NCBI RefSeq assembly: GCF_947507565.1 | Contig: NC_089175.1 | Span: forward strand, 3,337,733-3,401,732 | Length of the DNA: 64,000 nucleotides | Direction: 5' to 3' | DNA from: Oscarella lobularis | Taxonomy: Eukaryota > Porifera > Homoscleromorpha > Homosclerophorida > Oscarellidae | Shown here: one piece after another, positions 48,072 through 57,471 of the stretch | Layout: the number at the start of each line of letters is the position of its first letter | Position numbering within the stretch: position 1 is the stretch's first letter | Notes under the pieces: model-generated | Database searches by the model: none | Seen by the model: only the letters and a program-made list of their open reading frames with translations | Told to the model about the DNA's origin: nothing | Program-made: the position numbers and the translations under genes

Positions 48072-51000
48072 TTATTCGTTCAAACGAACAGCCACTTTGA
48101 AGAAATGAAACTCATACCTTTCGTTAGTGTCATGTCTGCACATTTTGAAATGAAGTCCACGACTGGGCGTCAACTTTTCGTTGTACTCATACTTCAGTGA
48201 TGTCGTGCTAACGTAAGCAAATCCAAACGTAGAATCAGGATGAATTTCGAGGATAACGTGCCAGTTTCTACTAGCCCGAGGCGCAGAGACATCGCCGCTC
48301 TCTTCGCCGCGTACACAGTGGCTAACCGAATCACTGCCGCCGAAAGCTCTGACATCGTTTTGATCCAAGATCCAAAGGCCAACGCAGTAATTGCCGTCGC
48401 ATATTTGAAAAATGGGATCGGTCTCAGCGCTACTCGGGTACGTTTGGAAGATGTCAAACTCGATTATGTAGGTTTTATTGTCATGTAGAACTCCAGCTTC
48501 AATCAAATCGACCTTTAACAAAAAATGCCTCAGTCTATCGCATAGCGGACTGAACTACTGTAGCTTACTTTGAACAACACGCCCTGAAGCACTAGTCCCG
48601 GGCCACGGAATGTGATTGCTTGCGCGGACACCGAATACGGAGTCTCCGTAAAATTGGCGTGCGTTTGGAGCCAACGAGGAGACATGTAACGGTAAAAGAG
48701 TGGCTCTGTGGAACTTGGATTGGACAAAGGAACGCTCTGAGATTTAGGTACAACGCTGTACATATACAGTAGGGTTGCTAAGAGGATGCTTACTGTGGCC
48801 GGTTGCCTGGAGGAGTGACTGTGGGGAACTCGACGGTGACGCGTGGGACGCTGGGTTGACTAGGATTTTGCAAGAAGTGTACTCCTGTTTATTAGATGCT
48901 TGACGGGGTCGCCCGGATCTCAAGAGAGGACCCGGACTATACAGACAAACGGACAACATCATCAACTAGAACGGCTACAACTACCCCCCTTTCCTCGAGA
49001 AGGTGAGCGCCCTCGGGAACTAAACTGGGGCCTCTAACATACAAACACGAAAAACAAACCACGAACCAGTGTACGTCGCAACGAAGCGCCACGCGTTCAC
49101 GTGGACCAGTTCGGGTCTTGAAAGCGTACGGGAGCTCTTCCAGCGTTGGCGCGGCGAGTGCGCTGTCGGCCAGCTCCATGAACAGTAGTAGAGTTGAAAG
49201 TAGACGATGAAGGAGAAGAGACCGGATTCTCACCGGCATGAAACGGACGTGAAGTAGCAGATGATTCTGCTCCACCGACAAAATTAACACTTTTGTCCCC
49301 TGGCCAATGGGGGTCGACGCCGTCGCGCGACATAGCGTGTGCCGAAGGGAGAACCCACTCATCTGTCGACCCCTGCATCACTTCATCTCGAGGCCGCCAC
49401 ATTCCCATATTAATAGGGCAGGAAAGCCTTCGGCGGGGCGAATCAGCGCTCGCTCCCGTCGTGTGACGAACGTCCTCGAGATCCATCGATCTGCATCCAT
49501 CGTCATGGATATGTTGGGTGTCGCAGGCGAGGGCCAACTTCCGTCAAAAATAAACGTTACCCATGGAAGGGCAATATAGAACGAAACATTAACGTGAGTA
49601 ATAGCGCTGCTGCGGCGCATCCACTCGTAATCAACAAAAAAAGACTTTTGAACAACTGGACCGGCGAAACTTCATTCAACACAAACGGCCGGCGACAGGA
49701 CGGCGGAGCTCCATGACAGTGTTCACCACGGAGTCGACGCACGTTTCAACAGTGCTAGTTCCGAGGTGTGCTTCTCCAACGCTCCCATGACCTCACGGTG
49801 ATGATCGGATATTTGTTGCATGAATTTCGTCTGCTTTCCGACGAATTCTCGTAAAATGGCGTCGGTTGACCCTGACGTCTCAACGTCGGCGCTACTTCTG
49901 GTCGTCGATCGAGATTCTGCTTTGCCTGGACGATTTCCAATCGCCAGACACTCATTGCTCATCTTTGATCGTGATTTCCAGATCTCCTCGCCTGTCTTGG
50001 CCGCGTCTTCCGCCTCGTCAAGCGTTTGAGGACAACCTCGGACGCACTCCTCACGGAACTCGAGACGTAGCCCATTCTTAAAATGTTGGATTTGCATCTG
50101 TTCGGATAGGGCGGCTGGATCGGCCTCTAACAGTTCGAAAACCAGCGTTCGAAATCGGGTTGTGAAGGCGTCGACGTCCTCGCGCGGTCCCTGTTGACAG
50201 GCGATGAGGCGTTCCGTATAATGGACGTGTGGATCTGCAGGACCGAATTTGCGCTTCAAGAAAGCCACAAATTTCTTCCAGGTTAACTGCTCGCCGCGCT
50301 TCTCCAACTTCCTTTCGAACGCGGAGGCCTCGACGCGTGCGCGCCCACTTAGATGAATCCGCGCGTTCCTCAGACGGTCGTGCGCGTTCCATCGATCGGC
50401 GTCGGCGATCGCTTCGAGCTGATAAAGCCAATTGTTGAGTTCTTCGTAGTTGTACCCGAAGAATTTCTCGAGAGCGCGCGTATGGTCGACGCGTCGCGCC
50501 GATGGCTGACGATTCGGCGATTCGTCCGTTGACGTATCGAACGCCTCCGCGTGTGGCGTGGGAATTCCGGCTGGCGTCGCGAGTCGAGTCCGTGTCGTCG
50601 GCGATAGCAAACGCCTCTTGCGTGCGAGCAAACGGTCGATCCGTCGTCGTGCGGCCGGAGTTTGCGGCGTCGCAGGCGTCGCGAGTTGAAATAACGCCGT
50701 TGGCGTCGTTGCGCGTCGTTGAGAGGCGTGCAACGCGCCGCGCCTTCGTTGTCCGGGCGCCGTCGACTTCGGTGTTCGTGTCGCATGCAACGGCGCGGCG
50801 GGCTTCTTTGCTTTCGTCGTCTTTCGCTTCGGGGGCATCCTTCGGTCGTGTGTGCGATTGTGTGCTGCCTCGTGGCACCAGGTGCCTCTCCGCCGACCAA
50901 TCACACAGGCTTGCTCCCACGACGTCACCGGCCACTCCCCCCTGACAACGGCCGATTCGAACCAAGACCGCGCGGGTAGTCGGGCGAGGCGCTTTCGCCA

Positions 51001-51644
51001 CACGCGCGTCGACGACGAGCTGCCCGGGTGATCGTCGCTTCGACCCGGTCCAGCCAGAATCAAAAACGAACGATCCAGCGCGCCGACGACGGCGATGGAC
51101 GATCGCGTTCCCCGTGAAATCCGACTACCCGGATTCTCCACCAAGTTGTGGCCGGTTGCCTGGAGGAGTGACTGTGGGGAACTCGACGGTGACGCGTGGG
51201 ACGCTGGGTTGACTAGGATTTTGCAAGAAGTGTACTCCTGTTTATTAGATGCTTGACGGGGTCGCCCGGATCTCAAGAGAGGACCCGGACTATACAGACA
51301 AACGGACAACATCATCAACTAGAACGGCTACACTTACTTGGGTTGATGACACAGAAATCGGAGTTGGGGCCGCGTCCGTTGGAGGTAGGGCGTCCGTCTG
51401 CAGCCACATGCTGGTAACTGTACACCCGGTCACGTAAACTTACCGTTTCTACGTTGGTGACTGCGCTTGCCTTTGCCTCTTGTCGAAGTTGAATGTAGTC
51501 ATCAATGGGAAGGCAGATAGTGGGTCCCGAAGATGGTATAACTAAAACGGAAGAACGATCACCGCCTGTGCACTCGCCTGATGCAGAGTACAGCCAGGAA
51601 CTTGAAACGATGACCATTAGAAACAGGAACATGATGATGATCAC
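48072..51644 (-). CDS. Small secreted array protein, copy I, with an LTR element in intron 2
   Basis: Exons 51644-51444 (MIIIMFLFLMVIVSSSWL, then GECTGGDRSS..TICLPIDDYIQLRQ), 51397-51338 (TDALPPTDAAPTPISVSSTQ), 48736-48569 (SVPLSNPSSTEPLFYRYMSPRW), 48512-48072 (loop WILDQNDVRAFGGSDSVSHC; end FHFFKVAVRLNE). All phase 0, about 289 aa. The exons are intact, but intron 2 has been enlarged by a 2.5-kb retrotransposon inserted five bases into the intron. The target duplication leaves GTAAG at the exon 2 donor, and with the first base of the element it reads GTAAGT. Copy J shows the unoccupied site. The stop is inside AATAAA. Whether the gene still splices is open. Confidence 0.83.
48794..48979 (-). 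repeat. 3' LTR of the retrotransposon
   Basis: 186 bp, apparently identical to the copy at 51,147-51,332. Confidence 0.93.
49723..50840 (-). CDS. gag polyprotein of the LTR element
   Basis: One open frame; the likely start is the ATG at 50,840-50,836 beginning MPPKRKTTKAKKP, about 370 codons. A basic Pro/Thr/Arg-rich N-terminus is followed by the retrotransposon gag core (FFGYNYEELNNWLYQLEAIA, LSGRARVEASAFE, WKKFVAFLKRKFG, GPREDVDAFTTRFRTLVFEL, MQIQHFKNGL). No CCHC zinc knuckle is seen. It reads uninterrupted. Confidence 0.85.
51147..51332 (-). repeat. 5' LTR of the retrotransposon
   Basis: 186 bp, apparently identical to the copy at 48,794-48,979; flanked on its outer side by the CTTAC target duplication. 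Confidence 0.93.
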
Positions 51645-52324
51645 TTTTTCCAGTCAAAAAGAAGCGTTAGAAAATGGGCGAAGTCTCGAGTGAATTATGT
51701 GGCTCTCGTTTTTCTTTACGTCCCGGGTGATGCACTTAATATTTTGGACATCCCTAATGCTGTTTTTATATGTGATTAGTATCGCTTTTCACCGCTGTGC
51801 TAATGGCTTTGAAGACTCGAATGGAACCCCCGGTTCGGTCTACGAAGCAGTTGCGTATCCTCCGAGTTTGCTGAACCTTTTCATGCTTTGTGCATGGACC
51901 TCTCGTCCCTTGGAGGAGCGGGGAAAGCGATCTCCGTTGCGCGCAGACTTCGGCAAAACATACGGGTTTGCGACAATCAACGCCCGCGCACGATGGGTAG
52001 AAAATTGCGATTTGACGTAAGGAAAAGAAAGAGAAGTCCGGTTGAAGGTGCAATAAAAAATTGTCAGTTAATTTTGAATTTTATAGTCATAAAATTTTTG
52101 GGTGAGGTTTTTCACAACGACAATATAGATTATATATTTACTGTAGACATGTATCTGTGATGCTTTTAAAGAAAACTTACAGAACATGCCCATCACTACA
52201 AAGCCAAAAAGGACTAAAGCTAAATTGAACAGAAACTCCTGCAAACTGATAGACGACACTTCTGATTTGTCGTTGCTAGTCAGTTGAAAAGGCGAGCAAA
52301 AAGGGCATTGCATTGAAAGTGTTT
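51645..52324. other. Spacer between I and J holding MRE11 5'-flank copy 2
   Basis: 51,800-52,050 matches the MRE11 5' flank (ctcgtcccttggaggagcg..., gatgggtagaaaattgcgatttgacgt), without exon 1. The remainder is 3' flank of copy J. No gene. Confidence 0.7.
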
Positions 52325-53353
52325 TTAGTCGTTCAAATGAACGGCCAGTTTAAACAAATTAAACTCATACCTTTCGTTAGGGTTATGTCTGCACATTTTG
52401 AAATAAAGACCTCGACTGGGCGTCAACGCTTTGTTGTACGTATAATTCAGTGAATTTGTGCTAACGTAAGCATATCCAAACGTAGAATCGGGATGAATTT
52501 CGAGGATAACGTGCCAGTTGTTACTAGGCCGAGGCGCACCGACACTGCCGCCCTCTTCGCCGCGTATACAGTGGCTAACCGAATCCCTGCCGCCTAAGGC
52601 TCTGACATTGTTTTGATCCAAGGTCCAAAGGCCAACGCAGTAATTGCCGTCGCATATTTGAAACATGGGATCGGTATCAAAGTCAACTGGGTATGTTTGG
52701 AAGATGTCAAACTCAATTATGTAGGTTTTATTGTCATGTAGAACTCCGGCTTCAATCAAATTGACCTTTACCAAAATGCCTCAGTCTATCGCATATAGCG
52801 ACTGTGCAAACTACCGTAGCTTACTTTGAACAACACGCCCTCCTGTGGTCCCGAGCCACCGAATATGATTGTTTGCGCAGATACCGAAGACGGAGTCTCC
52901 GTAAAATTCGCGTGCGCTTGGAGCCAACGAGGAGTCATGTAACGGTAAAAGAGTAGCTCTGCGGAACTTGGATTGGAACTTGGATTGGACATAGGAACGG
53001 CCTACGATTTGGATATGTATTATAACGTTTGTACATACACAGTAGGGCTGCTATAAGAGGATGCATGCTTACTTGGGTTGATGAAACGGACGTTGGGGGA
53101 AGGGCGTCCGTCTGAAGCACATACTGGTAACTAACTGTATACACCCGCTCGCGTAACTTACCGTTTCTTCGTCGCTGACTGCACTTGCCGTTGCCTCTTG
53201 TCGAAGTTGAAGGTAGTCATCAAAGGGAAGGCAGATAGTGGGTCCTGAAGATGGTGTAGCTAAATCGGAAGAACGATCGTCACACGTGCACTCGTCTGAT
53301 GCAGACTCCAGCCAGGAACTTGAAACAATGACCATTAGAAACAGGAACATCAT
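52325..53353 (-). CDS. Small secreted array protein, copy J
   Basis: Exons 53353-53162 (MMFLFLMVIVSSSWLESAS, then DECTCDDRSS), 53111-53073 (TDALPPTSVSSTQ), 53001-52825 (an extra SNPSS repeat lengthens this exon to 177 nt), 52765-52325 (loop WTLDQNNVRALGGRDSVSHC; end FNLFKLAVHLND). All phase 0, about 282 aa. Closest relative of copy I and the empty-site reference for the LTR insertion there (exon 2 donor CAA|GTAAGC). Intact; secreted; function unknown. Confidence 0.87.
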
Positions 53354-53599
53354 TTTTTCCAGTCAAAAAGAAAATCGGTACGGACGCTGGCCAAGCTAGT
53401 CTCAAGCAGATACTGTTTGTGGCACTGTGTGGCACTAGTTATTATTTAGATCTCGGGTGATGCAAATTTTGGAAAACAGATGACTGAGTCAACAATCGAC
53501 TGCTGTATATTCATAATGACATTCTGCCAGTGATTGAAGCGGTTATTCGTTCACAGCCAGCTGGACCGATACTCTTTGTCCGATTTGGACTAGTACAGC

Positions 53600-54562
53600 T
53601 TCCTCAGGCTGGGTATATGGCTTTGAAGACGTGTTCAGTTGCAGACCAGATCGCGAATAGGGACGAGGGGTCCATGCAGAAAGCATGGAAAGGTTCCGCA
53701 AACTCGGAGAATATACAAATGCTTCGTAAACCGAATCGGGGTCCTTGGAAAGTGAGCCGTGAGCGAAGACGTCAGCGGAACATACGGGTTTGCCGACACC
53801 GTGCACCTGGATAGGAGAAAGCGATTCCCGCCACGACAGATGGGTAGAAAATTGCGATTTGACGTCAGGAAAAGAAAGAGACGTCCGGCCGACGATGCAG
53901 CAAAAAAATCAAAAGTAAATTTTGATGGTCAATTAATTTTTTTGCTTTATATTTGGATTCATTGTATTGGCCTCTAATTTCCAACCAATCGCTCGATCAG
54001 AAAAGCGTTAACGACTCACCACTCACCTCGTACGGTAAATATTTTTAACTAGTCACGTGACAACGCGAGAAATCTCCGAAACGAGACCATGGAAGCCGAC
54101 CAGGAAAACACGCTGAAGATACTTCTAGGTATTGTCCGCACTTGTTTATGTACTCCTTTTACACGGGGGCCCCCTTTTGGGGAAATCGTCTTCTGCCTAT
54201 GTCTGCAGCGACGGATAATCATCTCGGCTCCATGGAACGCGATCCAATTCGCGGCAACGACTCGTTCGTAACGTTCGACGAAATTCTCCGGCTGGCAAAC
54301 GAGCACGAGGCGAGTTCGCGATAAAAAACCGCACACGAAACGCGGTAGAACATCTATACACGTAAAAACCGCCTTTTAATGTGTAAAGAACAGCATACAC
54401 TTAATAGAGAGTATTATTACAGTATGCTCTTCTTGATCATTTGAGATTCTGCTCTGTCTATGACTGTGGTATTTTATAGGCAGGTGTCTCTGCCTTAGTA
54501 GACATCACTTAGTCCGTTTCCTCTAGGCGGATTTTATTCTACTCGGCGGCGATCTGTTCCAC
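53600..54562 (+). pseudogene. MRE11 5' fragment, copy 3: flank, exons 1-2 and start of exon 3
   Basis: Closely matches 57,000-58,107. Exon 1 at 54,089 reads [13 protein letters not shown]; exon 2 at about 54,209-54,309 reads [13 protein letters not shown]..; intron 2 has the same GC-type donor (GAG|GCGAGT). The start of exon 3 ([12 protein letters not shown]) is cut at about 54,562, where secreted-array sequence begins. Truncated. Confidence 0.9.
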
Positions 54563-54800
54563 GATGTTTACCTGGATTGATGACGAGGAAGGGCCTGAAA
54601 CAAAACATATGACTCATTCCTATATAGTGGTAACACCCAACGAAACTTGCCGTTTCTCCGTCGCTGACTACGTCTGCCGCTGTCTCTTGTCGAAGTTGAA
54701 TGTAGTCGTCAAGTGGAAGGCACACAGTGGGTCCCGATGACGGTGCAACAACAACGGAAGAACGATCGAGCCCACTCGTCCCAGCAGGAGACTTGAAATG
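54563..54800 (-). pseudogene. Fragment of an array gene (exons 2 and 1 of a copy-H type)
   Basis: Minus strand: a copy of H exon 1 without its signal-peptide start (RSSVVVAPSSGPTVCLPLDDY..., GC donor kept) and a shortened exon 2. No exons 3-4. It abuts the MRE11 fragment at a sharp junction. Confidence 0.87.
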
Positions 54801-55049
54801 AGAAAGAAGCCATAGGCTCTTTATCGAGGGAACATAGAGAGGAAACCACTGTGTAGGACAACGTCTTCGCGTAGACATTTGTGGTTACGACATAAACGGG
54901 GAGTAACGTTACGTACACACAATTTACTAATAGTGAAATACAATTGCTGTCCTACATTCTTGAACACGACTAATAAATTCTTCATGTAGTCACCAGAAAT
55001 GTCTACACCACGACCATTTTCTGCTAGTACTGAAAAGAGACAGAAGCGT

Positions 55050-56040
55050 TTATTCGTTCGAATACAAAGCCAGCTCAAACAGATGGAACTGAAATGTTTC
55101 GTGGTCGTCATCCCTGCACACTTTTAAGTGAAGACCTTGACTCGGCTTCAATTTTTGTTCGTACTCATACGTCCGTGACTTTGTACTAACGTACGCAATT
55201 CCTGACGTAGCATTAGGATGAATTTCAAAGCGAGTGTTCCAGTTAGTTGTAGATGATTGTGGTGCAGTGGTGTGGCCATAAGATGTCCCGCTACATATGC
55301 TTACTGAATCATTGCCGGCGAAAGCGTAGGCAAAGTTTGGTTCGATGTAAAAAAAACCAACGCAGTAATTGCCGTCGCAAATTTGAATATGCGGATCACT
55401 ATTTCCCGGATCCGTAAAAAAGAAACCAATCTGAATGGAGTAGGCTTTATCGTCATCTAGAACTCCAGCTTCAATCAATTTGACCTTTGACACAGTATAG
55501 CATCAAAATTCCAGTCTCTCCCATGTGTAAACTATCTACTTACTTTAAACAGCGCACCTTTATACGTTGGTCCAGTAGAGAATTCGATTGTTTGCGCGGA
55601 CACCGATGATGGAGTCTCCGTAAAATTCGCGTGCGTTTGGAGCCAAAGAGGAGACATGTAATGGTACAACAGTAGCGCCGAACTCGAAACGCTCTGTCGT
55701 GTGTCATAGGAGAACAAAGTAAGAGTGAACCTTATACATGTATGGATGTTTACCTGGCTCGGAGTTGATGACACGGCGGATGTTGGAGGAAGAGCGCCCG
55801 TCTGAAGGTGCATGGACTCAAATTCTTTCAGTCGTATCAAACGTTACGACGATAATAACATACCGATTCTCCGTCGCTGGATGTGTCTTTTTGAAGTTGA
55901 ATATAGTCGTCAAGTGGAAGGCACACAGTGGGCCCCGATGACGGAACAGATACAACGGTATTGCCTCCTGTACATTCCGCTGATGCAGATCCAAGCCAAG
56001 AACTTGAAACAATGACCACTAGCAAAAAGGACGACGTCAT
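55050..56040 (-). CDS. Small secreted array protein, copy K
   Basis: Exons 56040-55864 (MTSSFLLVVIVSSSWLGSASA), 55801-55754 (TGALPPTSAVSSTPSQ), 55693-55544, 55484-55050; all phase 0; 810 nt, 269 aa. Belongs with the A-E subgroup although it lies beside F-J members, so the array order is mosaic. Loop FYIEPNFAYAFAGNDSVSIC; end FHLFELALYSNE. The stop lies in AATAAA; TATA box at 56,094-56,106. Intact; secreted. Confidence 0.88.
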
Positions 56041-56093
56041 TTTGTCCGTAGAAGCCACAGGACCAGGATGTTACAGAAGTGGCAAAGACAGGC

Positions 56094-56106
56094 ATTTATA
56101 TAGGGC
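56094..56106 (-). promoter_or_regulatory. TATA box of array copy K
   Basis: Minus-strand CCCTATATAAATG-type motif about 55-65 bp before the start codon, matching copies B and E. Confidence 0.6.
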
Positions 56107-56358
56107 TCCAGGGACCTAAAGAAGGCAGCAAAGCCACAGCGAGTATAGGGATACTACATACGTATGAAAATCGTGGTCTCCCGTACCATTCTCGGAAATT
56201 ACTTCCACTTGAAAGAAGCCCAGTAATGGAAGAAAGAAACGAATCTGCACATCTTGATCGCCTTTCTCAAGGCTTAATTCAGCTACGCACCTGCAACTCG
56301 CGGACAAAAAAAGAAAAGGAATGAATGAATCACTGAATGAATAAGCGCCGTTGCGTCT

Positions 56359-56735
56359 GCCAATTTTGTTCATTAGACATAGGAACGCTCTGTGATTTGG
56401 GTATGACGTTTGTATATATACAGGAGGGTTGCTAAGAGGATGCTTACCTGGGTTGACGACACAGACGTCAGAGGTAGGGCCACGTCCGTTCGAGGATCGA
56501 AGGGCATCCGTCTGAAGCCACATGCCGGTAACTGTGCACCCGGTGACTGCGCTTAATTTCCGTTGCCTCTTGTTGAAGTTGAATGTAGTCATCAATGGAA
56601 AGGCGGATAGTCAGTGGGTCTCGAAGATGGTATAACTAAAACGGAAGAACGATCGCCGCCTGTGCACTCGCCTGATGCAGAGTTCAGCCAGGAACTTGAA
56701 ACAATGACCATTAGAAACAGGAACATCACTTTTTC
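56359..56735 (-). pseudogene. Fragment of an array gene (I/J type): exon 1, exon 2 and the start of exon 3
   Basis: Minus strand: exon 1 like copy I (MFLFLMVIVSSSWL, GECTGGDRSS) but with the donor end damaged, exon 2 expanded, and only the first bases of exon 3 before other sequence starts. No exon 4. A dead duplicate. Confidence 0.82.
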
Positions 56736-56999
56736 CAATAGAAAATCGGCGAAGTCTCGAGCGGATTACTGTATGTGGCACAGATATGTGGCACAGATAT
56801 GTGGCACTAATTTTCTTTAGGTCGCGGGTGATGCACGTATTATTTGGACATCCCTACAGTACAGTACTTGTGATTAGTATCGCTTTTACTGCTGCGCTAA
56901 AATCAGATGACTCAGTACATATGGAACCGATACACTTCGTCCGATTTGGACTAAAACAACAGCTACCTCAGGCTGGAAAAACGGCGGTGTGGCTTTGAA

Positions 57000-57471
57000 G
57001 ATTCGAAAGGGACCCCCGGTTCGGTTTACGAAGCAGTTGCGTATCCTCCGAGTTTGCTGAACCTTTTCATGCTTTGTGCATGGACTCCTCGTCCCTTGGA
57101 GGAGCGCGGAAAGCGATCCATGCGCGCAGACTTCGGCGGAACATACGGGTTTGCAGCAACCGTGCACCTGAATACAGGAGAAAGCGATTCCCGCCACGGC
57201 AGATGGGTAGAAAATTGCGATTTGACGTCAGGAAAAGAAAGAGACGTCCGGCCGACGATGCAGCAAAAAATCAAAAGTAAATTTTGATGGTCAATTAATT
57301 TTTTTGATTTCTATTTGGATTCATTGTGTTGGCCTCTAATTTCCAACCAATCGCTCGATCAGAAAAGCGTTAACGACTCGCCCAACGACTCACCACTCAC
57401 CTCGTAAATATTTTTAACTAGTCACGTGACAACGCGAGAAATCTTCTCTAAGGCCGAGAAGAAACGAGGCC
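57000..57471 (+). promoter_or_regulatory. MRE11 5' flank (parent of the dispersed copies)
   Basis: About 470 bp before the MRE11 ATG; partial copies occur near 47,250, 51,800 and 53,600. It contains CACGTGAC (E-box-like, near 57,423). A CCAAT-like site (aaccaatcgc) lies near 57,346. Confidence 0.5.

Larger units (their letters stand above)
48794..51332 (-). mobile_element. LTR retrotransposon (Ty3/gypsy-like, gag-only), young insertion
   Basis: 2,539 bp bounded by two 186-bp direct LTRs (48,794-48,979 and 51,147-51,332) that look identical, ending TG...CA, with a 5-bp target duplication CTTAC at 48,789-48,793 and 51,333-51,337. The element reads on the minus strand: a primer-binding-site-like stretch starting TGGTGG next to the right LTR, a gag gene, and a purine-rich tract next to the left LTR. 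No reverse transcriptase or integrase domain is visible, so it looks like a non-autonomous member whose ends are whole. Identical LTRs imply a recent insertion. It sits inside intron 2 of copy I. Confidence 0.93.

Noticed and set aside
50078-51001. Other long frames overlapping the LTR element
   Set aside because: They overlap the gag frame in other phases or on the other strand with no domain; treated as shadows.
18169-56040. CRISPR-like or prokaryotic repeat array
   Set aside because: Repeat units are whole spliced genes of about 1 kb with eukaryotic introns, not short repeats with spacers.
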